64,000 bases of DNA from NCBI RefSeq assembly GCF_029892285.1, contig NZ_JARXVM010000008.1, positions 1 to 64,000 on the forward strand. Reading direction: 5' to 3'. Numbering within the stretch: the stretch's first letter is position 1; the number at the start of each line of letters is the position of its first letter. The notes beneath the pieces are model-generated. The model searched no databases. It saw nothing but the letters and a program-made list of their open reading frames with translations, and was not told where the DNA came from. This DNA comes from Rhizobium sp. SG_E_25_P2. GTDB taxonomy: Bacteria; Pseudomonadota; Alphaproteobacteria; Rhizobiales; Rhizobiaceae. This document shows positions 49,816 through 58,024 of the stretch, one piece after another. Made by a program: the position numbers and the translations under genes.

Positions 49816-51363
49816 ATGACAAGGCAGCCGCCGACCGGCGTCGCAGAATTGCGCATCGAAGACCCATTGGCGTGTCGCGCCCGTCAAGTTCCCGACAAAT
49901 GCGCCGTTGTGGAATGGCCGACGGGACGCGCGACCACCTATTCAGCTCTGGATGCTATGACCGCCCGCGCCGGCGGCCTCATCCAAAGCCTGACGCTCAC
50001 GACGGGCCAACAACTGCGGATCGCGGTCATCGCACGCAATTCGCTGCTGCAACTCGCCGTCGCCTTTGCCTGCCAGCGGATCGGCGCGGTGTTCATGCCC
50101 CTCAACTGGCGGCTTGGCGGCGCGGAACTGGCTGCGATCGCCGAAGACTGCACGCCGGCCCTGCTCCTTTACACAGAGGAATTCGCTGCATCCGTCGCCT
50201 CCATCGCATCAGGCCCCGATCGCCTGATCATGCCGATCGAAGGCCCGGACGGGTTCGAAGCCCGCCTTGCGGACGCCACCCCCGCGCCGCACGCGGCGTT
50301 CCCCGGCCAGACGCCGGCAATCATGCTGTACACTTCGGGGACAACCGGGACGCCGAAAGGCGTGGTGATCACCGCCGCCAACGCGCTCTACGCCTCGTTG
50401 AATTTCGCCGCAGTCGGCGATGTCGGCGGCCACACCGTCGCCTTGTGCGACCTGCCCTTCTTCCACACGATCGGACTCTGCGCCATTGCCCGCACCACGA
50501 TCGCGCTCGGCGGCACGCTGGCGATCTCGGACCGGTTCCTGCCGGAACGCACGCTGGCCTGCCTGGGGGACGAGACGCTCAGTGTCAGCCACTATTTCGC
50601 CGTACCGCAGATGGCGGCGGCGCTGCGCAAGGATCCATCCTACGACGCCGCCAAACTCGCGCGCCTCAAGGCCATCTTCATTGGCGGCGCGCCCCTGTCC
50701 AAGCAGTTGATCGACCTGTTCCTGGAAGACGGGGTGGCGCTGGTCAACGGTTACGGCATGAGCGAAGCTGGAACAGCCATCCACATGCCGCTCGACAAGC
50801 AGGCGGTCGCCGCCCATCCCGGCGCGGTCGGCTATCCCGCGCCGCTGATTGAAATCCGCCTGGTCGGCCCCGACGGCGTCGACGCCGCCGAAGGAGAAGC
50901 CGGCGAGATCTGGTTGCGCGGCCCGTCCGTCACGCCGGGCTACTGGAACAAGCCGCAGGAAACCGAAAAGGCCTTTGTCGACGGCTGGTACCGAACCGGC
51001 GACCTGGGACTTCGCAGCGAAAGCGGCGCGATCTATGTGCCGGACCGCCTGAAGGACATGTATATTTCCGGTGGCGAAAACGTCTATCCGGCCGAAGTCG
51101 AGGCTGTGCTTGCCGCCCATCCCAAAGTGGGCGACGTGGCGGTGATCGGCGTCGCCGATCCCAAATGGGGCGAAACCGGGGTTGCCTATGTCGTCAGCCG
51201 GGACCCCTCGCTGACCGCCGACGAACTCTCGGCCTACTGCGCCGAAAAACTCGCGGCCTTCAAACGCCCGACCGACCTGCGCTTCATCGATACAATTCCC
51301 CGCACGGCCTCCGGCAAGGCCCAGAAACATGTGCTCAAGCAAACACGCGGAAACCAGGCCTGA
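49816..51363 (+). CDS. fcs: Feruloyl/hydroxycinnamoyl-CoA ligase (AMP-forming)
   Basis: A 515-aa ANL-superfamily acid-CoA ligase. Motifs are MLYTSGTTGTPKGVVIT (A3/P-loop), GYGMSEAG (A5), YRTGDLG (A7), and the C-terminal catalytic Lys motif PRTASGKAQK. GGAGG precedes the ATG. Pairing with the hydratase-lyase that follows makes ferulate or 4-coumarate the likely substrate; from its own sequence only acyl-CoA ligase is certain. Confidence 0.88.
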   Translation: MTRQPPTGVAELRIEDPLACRARQVPDKCAVVEWPTGRATTYSALDAMTARAGGLIQSLTLTTGQQLRIAVIARNSLLQLAVAFACQRIGAVFMPLNWRLGGAELAAIAEDCTPALLLYTEEFAASVASIASGPDRLIMPIEGPDGFEARLADATPAPHAAFPGQTPAIMLYTSGTTGTPKGVVITAANALYASLNFAAVGDVGGHTVALCDLPFFHTIGLCAIARTTIALGGTLAISDRFLPERTLACLGDETLSVSHYFAVPQMAAALRKDPSYDAAKLARLKAIFIGGAPLSKQLIDLFLEDGVALVNGYGMSEAGTAIHMPLDKQAVAAHPGAVGYPAPLIEIRLVGPDGVDAAEGEAGEIWLRGPSVTPGYWNKPQETEKAFVDGWYRTGDLGLRSESGAIYVPDRLKDMYISGGENVYPAEVEAVLAAHPKVGDVAVIGVADPKWGETGVAYVVSRDPSLTADELSAYCAEKLAAFKRPTDLRFIDTIPRTASGKAQKHVLKQTRGNQA

Positions 51364-51398
51364 GCCTGCCGCCAACCCGCCATCACCAGGAGACATCA

Positions 51399-52235
51399 AT
51401 GGAAAAGACCTATCCCGCCGACGGCCCGGTGCTCGTCGATTTCGACAATGGCATCGCCTTCGTCACGCTCAACCGCCCGGAAAAGCGCAACGCCATGAGC
51501 CCGGCGCTCAACAAGCGCATGCTCGAAGTGCTCGACGATCTTGAAGGCGACGATCGCTGCGGCGTGCTCGTGCTGCGCGGCGCAGGCTCCTCCTGGTCGG
51601 CCGGCATGGACCTCAAGGAATATTTCCGCGACAATGACGGCAAGGGCCGCGACGTGACGCTGAAATCCCGCCGCCAGTCGGGCGGCTGGTGGAGCCGGTT
51701 GATGTATTTCGAAAAGCCGACCATCGCCATGGTCAATGGCTGGTGCTTCGGCGGCGCCTTCACGCCGCTGGTGTCCTGCGATCTCGCCGTCGCCGCCGAC
51801 GAAGCCACCTTCGGCCTGTCGGAAATCAACTGGGGCATCCTGCCGGGCGGCAATGTCACCCGCGCCGTGGCTGAAGTGATGAACCATCGCGACTCGCTCT
51901 ATTACATCATGACCGGCGAGACCTTCGGCGGCCAGAAAGCGCGCGACATGGGTCTGGTCAACGAAGCCGTGCCGCTCGCCGATCTCGAAACCCGCGTCCG
52001 CGCCATCTGCGCCAGCCTGCTCGAAAAGAACCCTGTGACCCTGAAGGCCGCCAAGGACACGTTCAAGCGCGTGCGCAACCTGCCCTGGGATCTCGCCGAC
52101 GATTATATCTACGCCAAGCTCGAACAGATGCTGTTCCTCGACAAGACCCGCGGCCGCGACGAAGGGCTCAAGCAGTTCCTCGACGACAAGACCTATCGCC
52201 CGGGTCTCGGCGCGTACAAGCGCGGCGACGCCTGA
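51399..52235 (+). CDS. ech: p-Hydroxycinnamoyl-CoA hydratase/lyase
   Basis: A 278-aa crotonase-fold enzyme that hydrates feruloyl-CoA (or coumaroyl-CoA) and cleaves it to vanillin (or 4-hydroxybenzaldehyde) and acetyl-CoA. Highly specific segments match the Pseudomonas enzyme: FVTLNRPEKRNAMSPALN, SAGMDLKEYF, AMVNGWCFGGAF and FGLSEINWGILPGG, where the Glu is catalytic; KQFLDDKTYRPGL ends it. It is 35 bp after fcs. No vanillin dehydrogenase gene follows; a terminator does. Confidence 0.95.
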   Translation: MEKTYPADGPVLVDFDNGIAFVTLNRPEKRNAMSPALNKRMLEVLDDLEGDDRCGVLVLRGAGSSWSAGMDLKEYFRDNDGKGRDVTLKSRRQSGGWWSRLMYFEKPTIAMVNGWCFGGAFTPLVSCDLAVAADEATFGLSEINWGILPGGNVTRAVAEVMNHRDSLYYIMTGETFGGQKARDMGLVNEAVPLADLETRVRAICASLLEKNPVTLKAAKDTFKRVRNLPWDLADDYIYAKLEQMLFLDKTRGRDEGLKQFLDDKTYRPGLGAYKRGDA

Positions 52236-52261
52236 GTCGAAACAGCAACTGCGATGCGCGA

Positions 52262-52293
52262 CCCGCCTTTCTCAAGGGAAGGCGGGTTTTTTT
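52262..52293 (+). terminator. Terminator of the fcs-ech operon
   Basis: Stem CCCGCCTT / AAGGCGGG with a 9-nt loop is followed by seven Ts. It lies 27 nt after the ech stop and shows the operon has only two genes. Confidence 0.9.
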
Positions 52294-52484
52294 GTTTCAT
52301 AGTGAAACACTCGCACTGTCCCGGGACGGTTCTCCCGGTCGATTTGCGCCAATAAATACTTAAACTCGTCGATATTATCCTTAATTTCGCGGAAAGAGAC
52401 GCCGGAAGATCCCCTTCATTCCGCAACCGCCGGTCATGCTCTACATAGTCTTCACGACAACTCTTTGGACCGGTGGAGGACCAG

Positions 52485-53387
52485 ATGGCGCTGATCAAGG
52501 GTACGAATTTCGCGGACGATATCCATGGCACGGATGGCGACGACGCCATTTTCGGCCTGGCTGGCAACGACATCATCCGCGCCAGCGCCGGCGACGATGT
52601 CATCGATGGCGGCAAGGGCTGGGACATGGTGGATTATACCAGCTATCATGGCAGCCTCTCCATCGCGCTGCAGGACAAAGGCAAGACCCAGGTTTATGGC
52701 GACGGCGTGCATCGTGACACGCTGGTGAGCATTGAACAGATCGTCGGCGGTTTTGGCGACGACTACTTTGTCGGCAACAAGGCTAACAACGTTTTCAGCG
52801 GCGGCGCCGGCCATGACTATTTCGTCGCCAGCGGCGGCTACGACACCTATAACGGCGACGCGGGTTATGACCTCGTCGATTTCTCCCGCATCGGCACAGG
52901 CGTCACCTTCAAGATCGAGGACAAGTCCGGCGCGACCCGCGTCTATGGCGGCGACGGCTCCTATGACGTGCTGATCAGCATCGAAAACGTCATCGGGACA
53001 AAATACAACGACGTCATCCGCGGCGGCGGCGAAGACAACAATTTTCGCGGCATCGCCGGCAACGACACGCTCATCGGCGGCGCCAGCGGCGATGTGCTGG
53101 ATGGCGGCGCCGGCAATGACCGCCTGACCGGCGGCAAAAACACCGATGTGTTCGAATTCAATGGCAAGTTCGGCCATGACATTATCACCGACTTCAACGC
53201 CACGGGCGAACAGCACGACGTGATCGACCTCAGGGACGTCAACTATTTCCCCTGCTTCGACGATCTGATCACCTATTCCGCCGACCAGGTCGGCAAGGAT
53301 GTGGTGATCGACGGCGGCAAGTTCGGCGAACTCACGCTGAAGAATGTCGACATCAAGGATCTCTCGGTCGACGACTTCCTGTTCTGA
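52485..53387 (+). CDS. Secreted RTX-type calcium-binding protein, long form
   Basis: A 300-aa protein with no signal peptide, made almost wholly of hemolysin-type repeats: DDIHGTDGDDAIFGLAGNDI near the start, GGAGHDYF in the middle, and IGGASGDVLDGGAGNDRLTGG near residue 200. The TDVFEFNGKFGHDIITDF and the final DDFLF mark a type I secretion C-terminus. There is no added enzymatic domain, so it may be structural or surface-binding. The ATG at 52485 has GGAGGA upstream. Same style of C-terminus as the protein at 39926-40603. Confidence 0.87.
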   Translation: MALIKGTNFADDIHGTDGDDAIFGLAGNDIIRASAGDDVIDGGKGWDMVDYTSYHGSLSIALQDKGKTQVYGDGVHRDTLVSIEQIVGGFGDDYFVGNKANNVFSGGAGHDYFVASGGYDTYNGDAGYDLVDFSRIGTGVTFKIEDKSGATRVYGGDGSYDVLISIENVIGTKYNDVIRGGGEDNNFRGIAGNDTLIGGASGDVLDGGAGNDRLTGGKNTDVFEFNGKFGHDIITDFNATGEQHDVIDLRDVNYFPCFDDLITYSADQVGKDVVIDGGKFGELTLKNVDIKDLSVDDFLF

Positions 53388-53411
53388 TCCCACCCGCCTG
53401 GGATCGGATCC

Positions 53412-53445
53412 GACGCCCGCACGCCAGCCTCGGCGCGCGGGCGTC
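53412..53445 (+). terminator. Probable terminator after the RTX gene
   Basis: Arms GACGCCCGC and GCGGGCGTC (9 bp) enclose a 16-nt loop, followed by ATTCGTTTG. T-tract is poor. Confidence 0.45.
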
Positions 53446-53585
53446 ATTCGTTTGGGCGCGACGACAAGGGCGCTTGCAGCCGGCTTCGGCGGCGGCTATC
53501 GCTTGTCGTCGCCGTTGCTTCAGATCATTCCTGATTGTGTCGCAAAGGGCGCTGGCGCCCCGTCTCGTGAAAGTCTCCCCTCCGC

Positions 53586-54854
53586 ATGCAGTTCATTTTC
53601 CAGATCGTCTTTCTTCTTCTGTTGTTGGCCATCTACCGATTGCTGTCGGAAACCGGTCGCGGCCTGAGACTGATCCGCTTTTCGAAATTTTCGTCGGAAC
53701 CAGCCGCCAGGGCGCTGGCGAGGCTAGAGGCGGCCATAGACAATACCGGCGGCTCCTTCGGGCCCGTCGACGCCGTCGTCGACAATGTCGACGGCAGTCG
53801 CACGGTGTTTCTGTCGCGGCCCAAGGGCGTCTTCCAGCTTCGAATCCGCCCGCTTGAAGGCCTGCCGCAGGGCAGCCTCGGCGTCGAGGTCGTCTCGGTC
53901 GACGGCGTCGACGCGGCGCCCGGTCGGGAAGCGGTGGAGATCTGGACCGTCGAGCCTGCCGGCTCCGGCAGCCGCATCACCGTCGAGCAAAAACTGCATG
54001 CCAAGGTCGGCGGCGTTGTCCTGTCGATCTTCGGCGCCTGGAGCCAGTTGCGCGGCTTTGTCCGCGGCGACCGGGATTACTCCCAAGCGCCCTCGCGCGT
54101 CGCCCCGCCCACCGGCCGGGCCGGCCAACAGGCGCGCGCGACCCGCAAGCCGCTGTTCGGCTCGTTCGATCCACGCGACTACGCCATGGAGATCGGGCTT
54201 TCGCTGCTCGCTTTCGCGCTGATGGTCGTGCAGCTCGATTTTGCGTCAGCGGTGCAATTGACGCTGGTGATCCTGCTTCACGAATACGGCCACTATCTCT
54301 CGTTCCAGATCATGGGAAAGCAGGGCAATCGCATCATGCTCCTGCCGTTTCTCGGCGGCCTGGCCGTGTCGGCCTCGCCGCATCGGTCGGAATTCGAGCG
54401 CGCCTTCACCGCGCTCGCCGGCCCGGCGATCTGCGTGCCGCTTTCGATCCTGTGCTTTGTCTATGTCTACACCGCCACGGACTATTCGCCGCTTATTCCC
54501 TGGGTGGAAGGGATCGCCTATTTCAGCTGCCTGCTGAACGCCCTCAACCTTCTGCCGATCTATCCGCTCGATGGCGGTCAGGTGGCGGAAGGCTATGTGC
54601 GCAGCTTCCTCAAGGACGGCTTCACCCAGGTGATGATGGCCTTGGCGCTCGGCGGCCTGCTGCTGCTCGTCTGGCTCGGCTATTCGCGGATGGCGGTGCT
54701 GCTCGCCATTCTCGGACTGCCCGGCCTGATGCGCCGGTCCTTCGCGCCTTCGGCGACGAGCATGACGGTGCGAGAAACCCTGCTGATCACCCTCGGCTAT
54801 GCGCTGTCGATGGCCGCGCATGGCGGCCTGCTCTATTTCGGCTGGGGCATCTGA
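53586..54854 (+). CDS. SRPBCC-like domain fused to an M50-type membrane metalloprotease
   Basis: A 422-aa protein. The N-terminus has one membrane helix (about 3-18). Residues about 40-160 read like a SRPBCC/START-type domain (VDNVDGSRTVFLSRPKGVF, WTVEPAGSGSRITVEQKL). From about 200 a polytopic site-2-protease core carries HEYGH (zinc His232) and NLLPIYPLDGGQ (Asp329), so both zinc motifs are intact. M50 proteases cut within membranes; the substrate here is unknown. The SRPBCC call is by pattern only. Confidence 0.75.
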   Translation: MQFIFQIVFLLLLLAIYRLLSETGRGLRLIRFSKFSSEPAARALARLEAAIDNTGGSFGPVDAVVDNVDGSRTVFLSRPKGVFQLRIRPLEGLPQGSLGVEVVSVDGVDAAPGREAVEIWTVEPAGSGSRITVEQKLHAKVGGVVLSIFGAWSQLRGFVRGDRDYSQAPSRVAPPTGRAGQQARATRKPLFGSFDPRDYAMEIGLSLLAFALMVVQLDFASAVQLTLVILLHEYGHYLSFQIMGKQGNRIMLLPFLGGLAVSASPHRSEFERAFTALAGPAICVPLSILCFVYVYTATDYSPLIPWVEGIAYFSCLLNALNLLPIYPLDGGQVAEGYVRSFLKDGFTQVMMALALGGLLLLVWLGYSRMAVLLAILGLPGLMRRSFAPSATSMTVRETLLITLGYALSMAAHGGLLYFGWGI

Positions 54855-54880
54855 ACGATCCGTCCAGCGATCAGGCAACA

Positions 54881-54912
54881 AAAAAGGCGGCCCCGAACGG
54901 AGCCGCCTTTTT
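54881..54912. terminator. Bidirectional terminator between the M50 gene and aroG
   Basis: AAAAAGGCGGC ... GCCGCCTTTTT forms a stem with A/T tracts on both sides, so it can work in both directions for two convergent genes. Confidence 0.88.
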
Positions 54913-54932
54913 CATGTCGTGTGATCGTCGCC

Positions 54933-56306
54933 TTAGCCGTTGACGGCCAGTTTCATCTCGTCGCGGCCGCTCTTGAGCTTTTCAGCCAGCAGGAAGGCCA
55001 GTTCGAGAGCCTGGTCGGCGTTGAGGCGCGGATCGCAATGGGTGTGGTAGCGATCCTGCAGATCTTCGCCGGTCAGCGCGCGAGCGCCGCCGGTGCATTC
55101 CGTCACGTCGTTGCCGGTCATCTCGATATGGATGCCGCCGGGATGCGTGCCTTCCGAATGATGGATCGCGAAGAAGTTTTCCACTTCGGTCAGGATCCGG
55201 TCGAACGGCCGGGTCTTGTAGTTGTTGAGCGTAATCGTGTTGCCATGCATCGGATCGCAGGACCACACGACCTTGCGGCCTTCGCGCTCGACGGCGCGGA
55301 TGAGGCGCGGCAGGTGCTCGGCGACCTTGTCATGACCAAAACGGCAGATCAGCGTCAGACGACCGGCTTCATTGGCCGGGTTGAGAATGTCGATCAACTC
55401 AAGCAGGCCATCCGCCGTCAGCGAGGGCCCGCATTTCAGACCGATCGGATTCTTGATGCCGCGGCAATATTCGACATGGGCGTGATCGGGCTGGCGGGTG
55501 CGGTCGCCGATCCAGATCATGTGGCCAGACGTTGCATACCAGTCGCCCGAAGTCGAATCGACCCGCGTCAGCGATTCTTCATAGCCGAGAAGCAGGGCTT
55601 CATGGCTGGTGAAGAAATCGGTTTCGCGCAGCGCCGGATTGTTGTCCGGGTTGATGCCGATGGCGGCCATGAAATCCATGGTCTCGGAAATCCGGTCAGC
55701 CAGCTTGCGGTAGCGTTCCGCCTGCGGGCTGTCCTTGACGAAGCCGAGCATCCACTTGTGCACATTGTCGAGATTGGCGTAGCCGCCCATCGCAAAAGCG
55801 CGCAAAAGGTTCAGCGTCGCAGCCGACTGACGGTAGGCCATGATCTGGCGTTCCGGGTTCGGAATGCGGGCTTCCTCAGTGAATTCGATGCCGTTGATAA
55901 TGTCGCCGCGGTAGCTCGGAAGCTCCACGTCGCCCTTCTTCTCGATGCCCGAAGAGCGCGGCTTGGCGAACTGGCCGGCGATACGGCCAACCTTCACCAC
56001 CGGCTTCTGGGCGCCGAAGGTCAGGACGACGGCCATCTGCAGGAACGCGCGGAAGAAGTCGCGGATCGTGTCCGCGCCATGTTCCGCAAAGCTTTCAGCG
56101 CAGTCGCCGCCCTGGAGCAGGAAGCTCTCCCCATTGGCGACCTTGGCGAGCGAGGCCTTCAAACGCCGCGCCTCGCCTGCAAAAACCAGTGGCGGAAACT
56201 TGGCCAGACGAGCTTCGGTAGCCTCAAGTTGAGACAAGTCCGGATACTCCGGAACCTGCTGAATGGGCTTAGACCTCCAGCTAGACGGGTTCCAATTCTG
56301 TGCCAT
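54933..56306 (-). CDS. aroG: 3-Deoxy-7-phosphoheptulonate synthase, class II
   Basis: A 457-aa plant-type (class II) DAHP synthase, the first enzyme of the shikimate pathway. Landmarks are [19 protein letters not shown] near the N-terminus, [36 protein letters not shown]-like ([19 protein letters not shown]) and [13 protein letters not shown], then [27 protein letters not shown] precedes the ATG at 56306; the upstream in-frame ATG (56378) is not preferred. It is the only aro gene here. Confidence 0.96.
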   Translation of the reverse strand: MAQNWNPSSWRSKPIQQVPEYPDLSQLEATEARLAKFPPLVFAGEARRLKASLAKVANGESFLLQGGDCAESFAEHGADTIRDFFRAFLQMAVVLTFGAQKPVVKVGRIAGQFAKPRSSGIEKKGDVELPSYRGDIINGIEFTEEARIPNPERQIMAYRQSAATLNLLRAFAMGGYANLDNVHKWMLGFVKDSPQAERYRKLADRISETMDFMAAIGINPDNNPALRETDFFTSHEALLLGYEESLTRVDSTSGDWYATSGHMIWIGDRTRQPDHAHVEYCRGIKNPIGLKCGPSLTADGLLELIDILNPANEAGRLTLICRFGHDKVAEHLPRLIRAVEREGRKVVWSCDPMHGNTITLNNYKTRPFDRILTEVENFFAIHHSEGTHPGGIHIEMTGNDVTECTGGARALTGEDLQDRYHTHCDPRLNADQALELAFLLAEKLKSGRDEMKLAVNG

Positions 56307-56467
56307 AATACTCACCTGTTCGATGTGGATAGTCCACGGGCGTGAAACGCTAGCCCGCTGATCGGCGGGCTTATACATATTAAGGAAGCGTTTGCAAAGC
56401 CTTCAATGCCCGCGAACCCACGCATTCGGCGCCGTTCGATGAACGATGCGTTCAGCGTCTCGCCGCA

Positions 56468-56641
56468 TCAGGGCACAGATTGATACAAAGCCGCTACGAT
56501 CGCGATCACCGCGATCAGCGGAAAAAGGAAAAAACTCAAAAAACCGGACCCGCTGCGTTGCGCGTCCAGCATTCGATCTTCGCCCATGCCGGTGGAATCA
56601 GGGTAGACCGGCCCGGGCCGGATCTTGCTTGCGCCTGCCAT
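56468..56641 (-). CDS. Small single-helix membrane protein, 57 aa
   Basis: Too short for usual gene callers but well supported. The ATG (56641) is preceded by GGAGGA at proper spacing, and the frame reads MAGASKIRPGPVYPDSTG, then a hydrophilic DAQRSGSG, then a membrane helix (about residues 34-53, FLSFFLFPLIAVIAIVAALY) and QSVP before TGA. A palindrome TTAACACCTGTTAA lies 70 bp upstream. Function is unknown; small membrane proteins often modulate a larger partner. Confidence 0.72.
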   Translation of the reverse strand: MAGASKIRPGPVYPDSTGMGEDRMLDAQRSGSGFLSFFLFPLIAVIAIVAALYQSVP

Positions 56642-56710
56642 TGTCAATCCTCCGCTGTCATCATGCCAGGGTTACCGCGACCGGCGTCTCCTCCCGTCGG
56701 CCGCGAAGCA

Positions 56711-56724
56711 TTAACACCTGTTAA
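56711..56724. promoter_or_regulatory. TTAACA-N2-TGTTAA palindrome upstream of the small membrane protein
   Basis: A perfect 6-2-6 palindrome in the 117-bp spacer between the LysR stop and the small-protein start. It may be an operator or overlap the promoter. It has a 6-nt gap between TTAA boxes, not the 7 of CtrA sites. Confidence 0.35.
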
Positions 56725-56758
56725 TTTAGCAGATTTTGCGGCGTTTCGCAGAAAATCT

Positions 56759-57655
56759 TTATAAGCCCGTCCCCGCCGCTTGGCGCGCCTCCGCCGCGCT
56801 CTCGCCACAGAACGCGCCTCGATACGCCTTGAGCAAACCAGCGATCCGATCAAGCGCGATCCGAACCTCCGGCCGCTTGCGATCATCGTCATTGGCGACG
56901 ATGAGCAAGGGATGGTCGAGCTCCATGATAGGCTCGCCCCGGCGCGCCAGTCCCGGATCGGCGTCACCGACGAACAGCGGCAGAACGCCGAGCCCTTGGC
57001 CCTTGCGGATCAGCCGCAGCAGGAGATCCGGGCTGCTGGTCCAGGTCATGATCCTGTTTTCATGATGCTCAAACACCCAGCGATCGGCTGATGACGCAGC
57101 GCTTTCCGTGCCGAGCGAAATCCAGCGCTCGGCGGCCTCCACCGTCATCGCCACCGCGCCATAGACGCCGTAGCGCATGGTCACGCTCGGCCGGACCGCG
57201 AAATTGCCATGCTCGGGTCTGGCCGCGAGGATCGCCACATCCGCCTCGCGAAAGGTGAGATCAAGACCGGTATGGGCCGATTTGCAGCAGATGCGGAAAG
57301 CATCGTCGCCGCCGCGGATTGCCTGGGCGTGATCGGCGAGAAAGCCGGCGATCCAGGCGTCGCCGGCGATAGAGACGATCGGCAGGGCGAAGGCGTCGCG
57401 CTGCCAGTCGATAATGCTGTCGGCGGCGCGCCGCATCACCCGGACATGGTCGAGAAGCACGGTTCCGTCATGCGCCAGCCGATAGCCCTGCGGACTGCGA
57501 ACGAACAGCGTCCGGCCGAGTTGCCGTTCGAGCCCGAGCATGCGCCGGCCGATTGTCGGCGCGCTGACGCCGGTGGCGATCGCCGCCGCAGTCAGCCCGC
57601 CCTGGGTCGCCACATGAAAAAACAGGTCGAGGTCGTTCCAGTCCGCGCCAAGCAT
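56759..57655 (-). CDS. LysR-family transcriptional regulator
   Basis: A 298-aa LysR-type regulator. The N-terminal winged HTH is DLDLFFHVATQGGLTAAA and VSAPTIGRRMLGLERQLG (two pieces), then LFVRSPQGYRL. The C-terminal effector domain follows. AAAGGAGA precedes the ATG at 57655; an upstream start (57730) is not preferred. Its divergent neighbour is the ORF at 57800, the most likely local target. Confidence 0.9.
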   Translation of the reverse strand: MLGADWNDLDLFFHVATQGGLTAAAIATGVSAPTIGRRMLGLERQLGRTLFVRSPQGYRLAHDGTVLLDHVRVMRRAADSIIDWQRDAFALPIVSIAGDAWIAGFLADHAQAIRGGDDAFRICCKSAHTGLDLTFREADVAILAARPEHGNFAVRPSVTMRYGVYGAVAMTVEAAERWISLGTESAASSADRWVFEHHENRIMTWTSSPDLLLRLIRKGQGLGVLPLFVGDADPGLARRGEPIMELDHPLLIVANDDDRKRPEVRIALDRIAGLLKAYRGAFCGESAAEARQAAGTGL

Positions 57656-57799
57656 GCCGGTCTCCTTTGGAGGCAACATAGCATGCGGAGCGCGGGGTTG
57701 AACATTTCGCCGTTGAAATGGGCTTTTCATCCTTGCGTCTACGTCTGAAGCAATCCCTGCCCTACCTTCGGGAGAGAGTGAAACGGCAGGAGAAACGCC

Positions 57800-58024
57800 A
57801 TGCCCTATTCAGATCCATTTGCCCGACGCAGCGCCTTCAAGCTGCGCGGAAACGACGCCTTTCAGGATCCATTGGAACGCGAGGAATGGCGCGGGCTCGA
57901 CTGGCTCATGCCCTTGCTGGCCCGGCTCGTCCGCATCGGCTCGACCCAGGCAACAGAGCCGGCGCGAAAGCCGCGCCGGCTCGACGTCAGAGTTCAGACC
58001 CGTTCGCCGTTCTTCACCCGGTAG
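57800..58024 (+). CDS. Small hypothetical protein, divergent from LysR
   Basis: A 74-aa reading frame with a good start (AGGAGA before ATG). I do not recognise it. The first about 50 residues (to RIGSTQATEP) look like a soluble acidic/hydrophobic protein; the last about 20 are encoded by the gor terminator hairpin and antisense to the gor 3' end. The gene may be real but read into non-coding sequence, or may have lost its original end. Confidence 0.45.
   Translation: MPYSDPFARRSAFKLRGNDAFQDPLEREEWRGLDWLMPLLARLVRIGSTQATEPARKPRRLDVRVQTRSPFFTR
57956..57982 (-). terminator. Terminator-like hairpin after gor
   Basis: A perfect 11-bp stem GAGCCGGCGCG / CGCGCCGGCTC with a 5-nt loop, 11 nt after the gor stop. 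No T tract, so the role in termination is uncertain. It lies inside the small ORF at 57800-58024. Confidence 0.5.

Noticed and set aside
56711-56724. CtrA box in the aroG-LysR spacer
   Set aside because: The TTAA elements are 6 nt apart, not 7; kept only as an unassigned palindrome.
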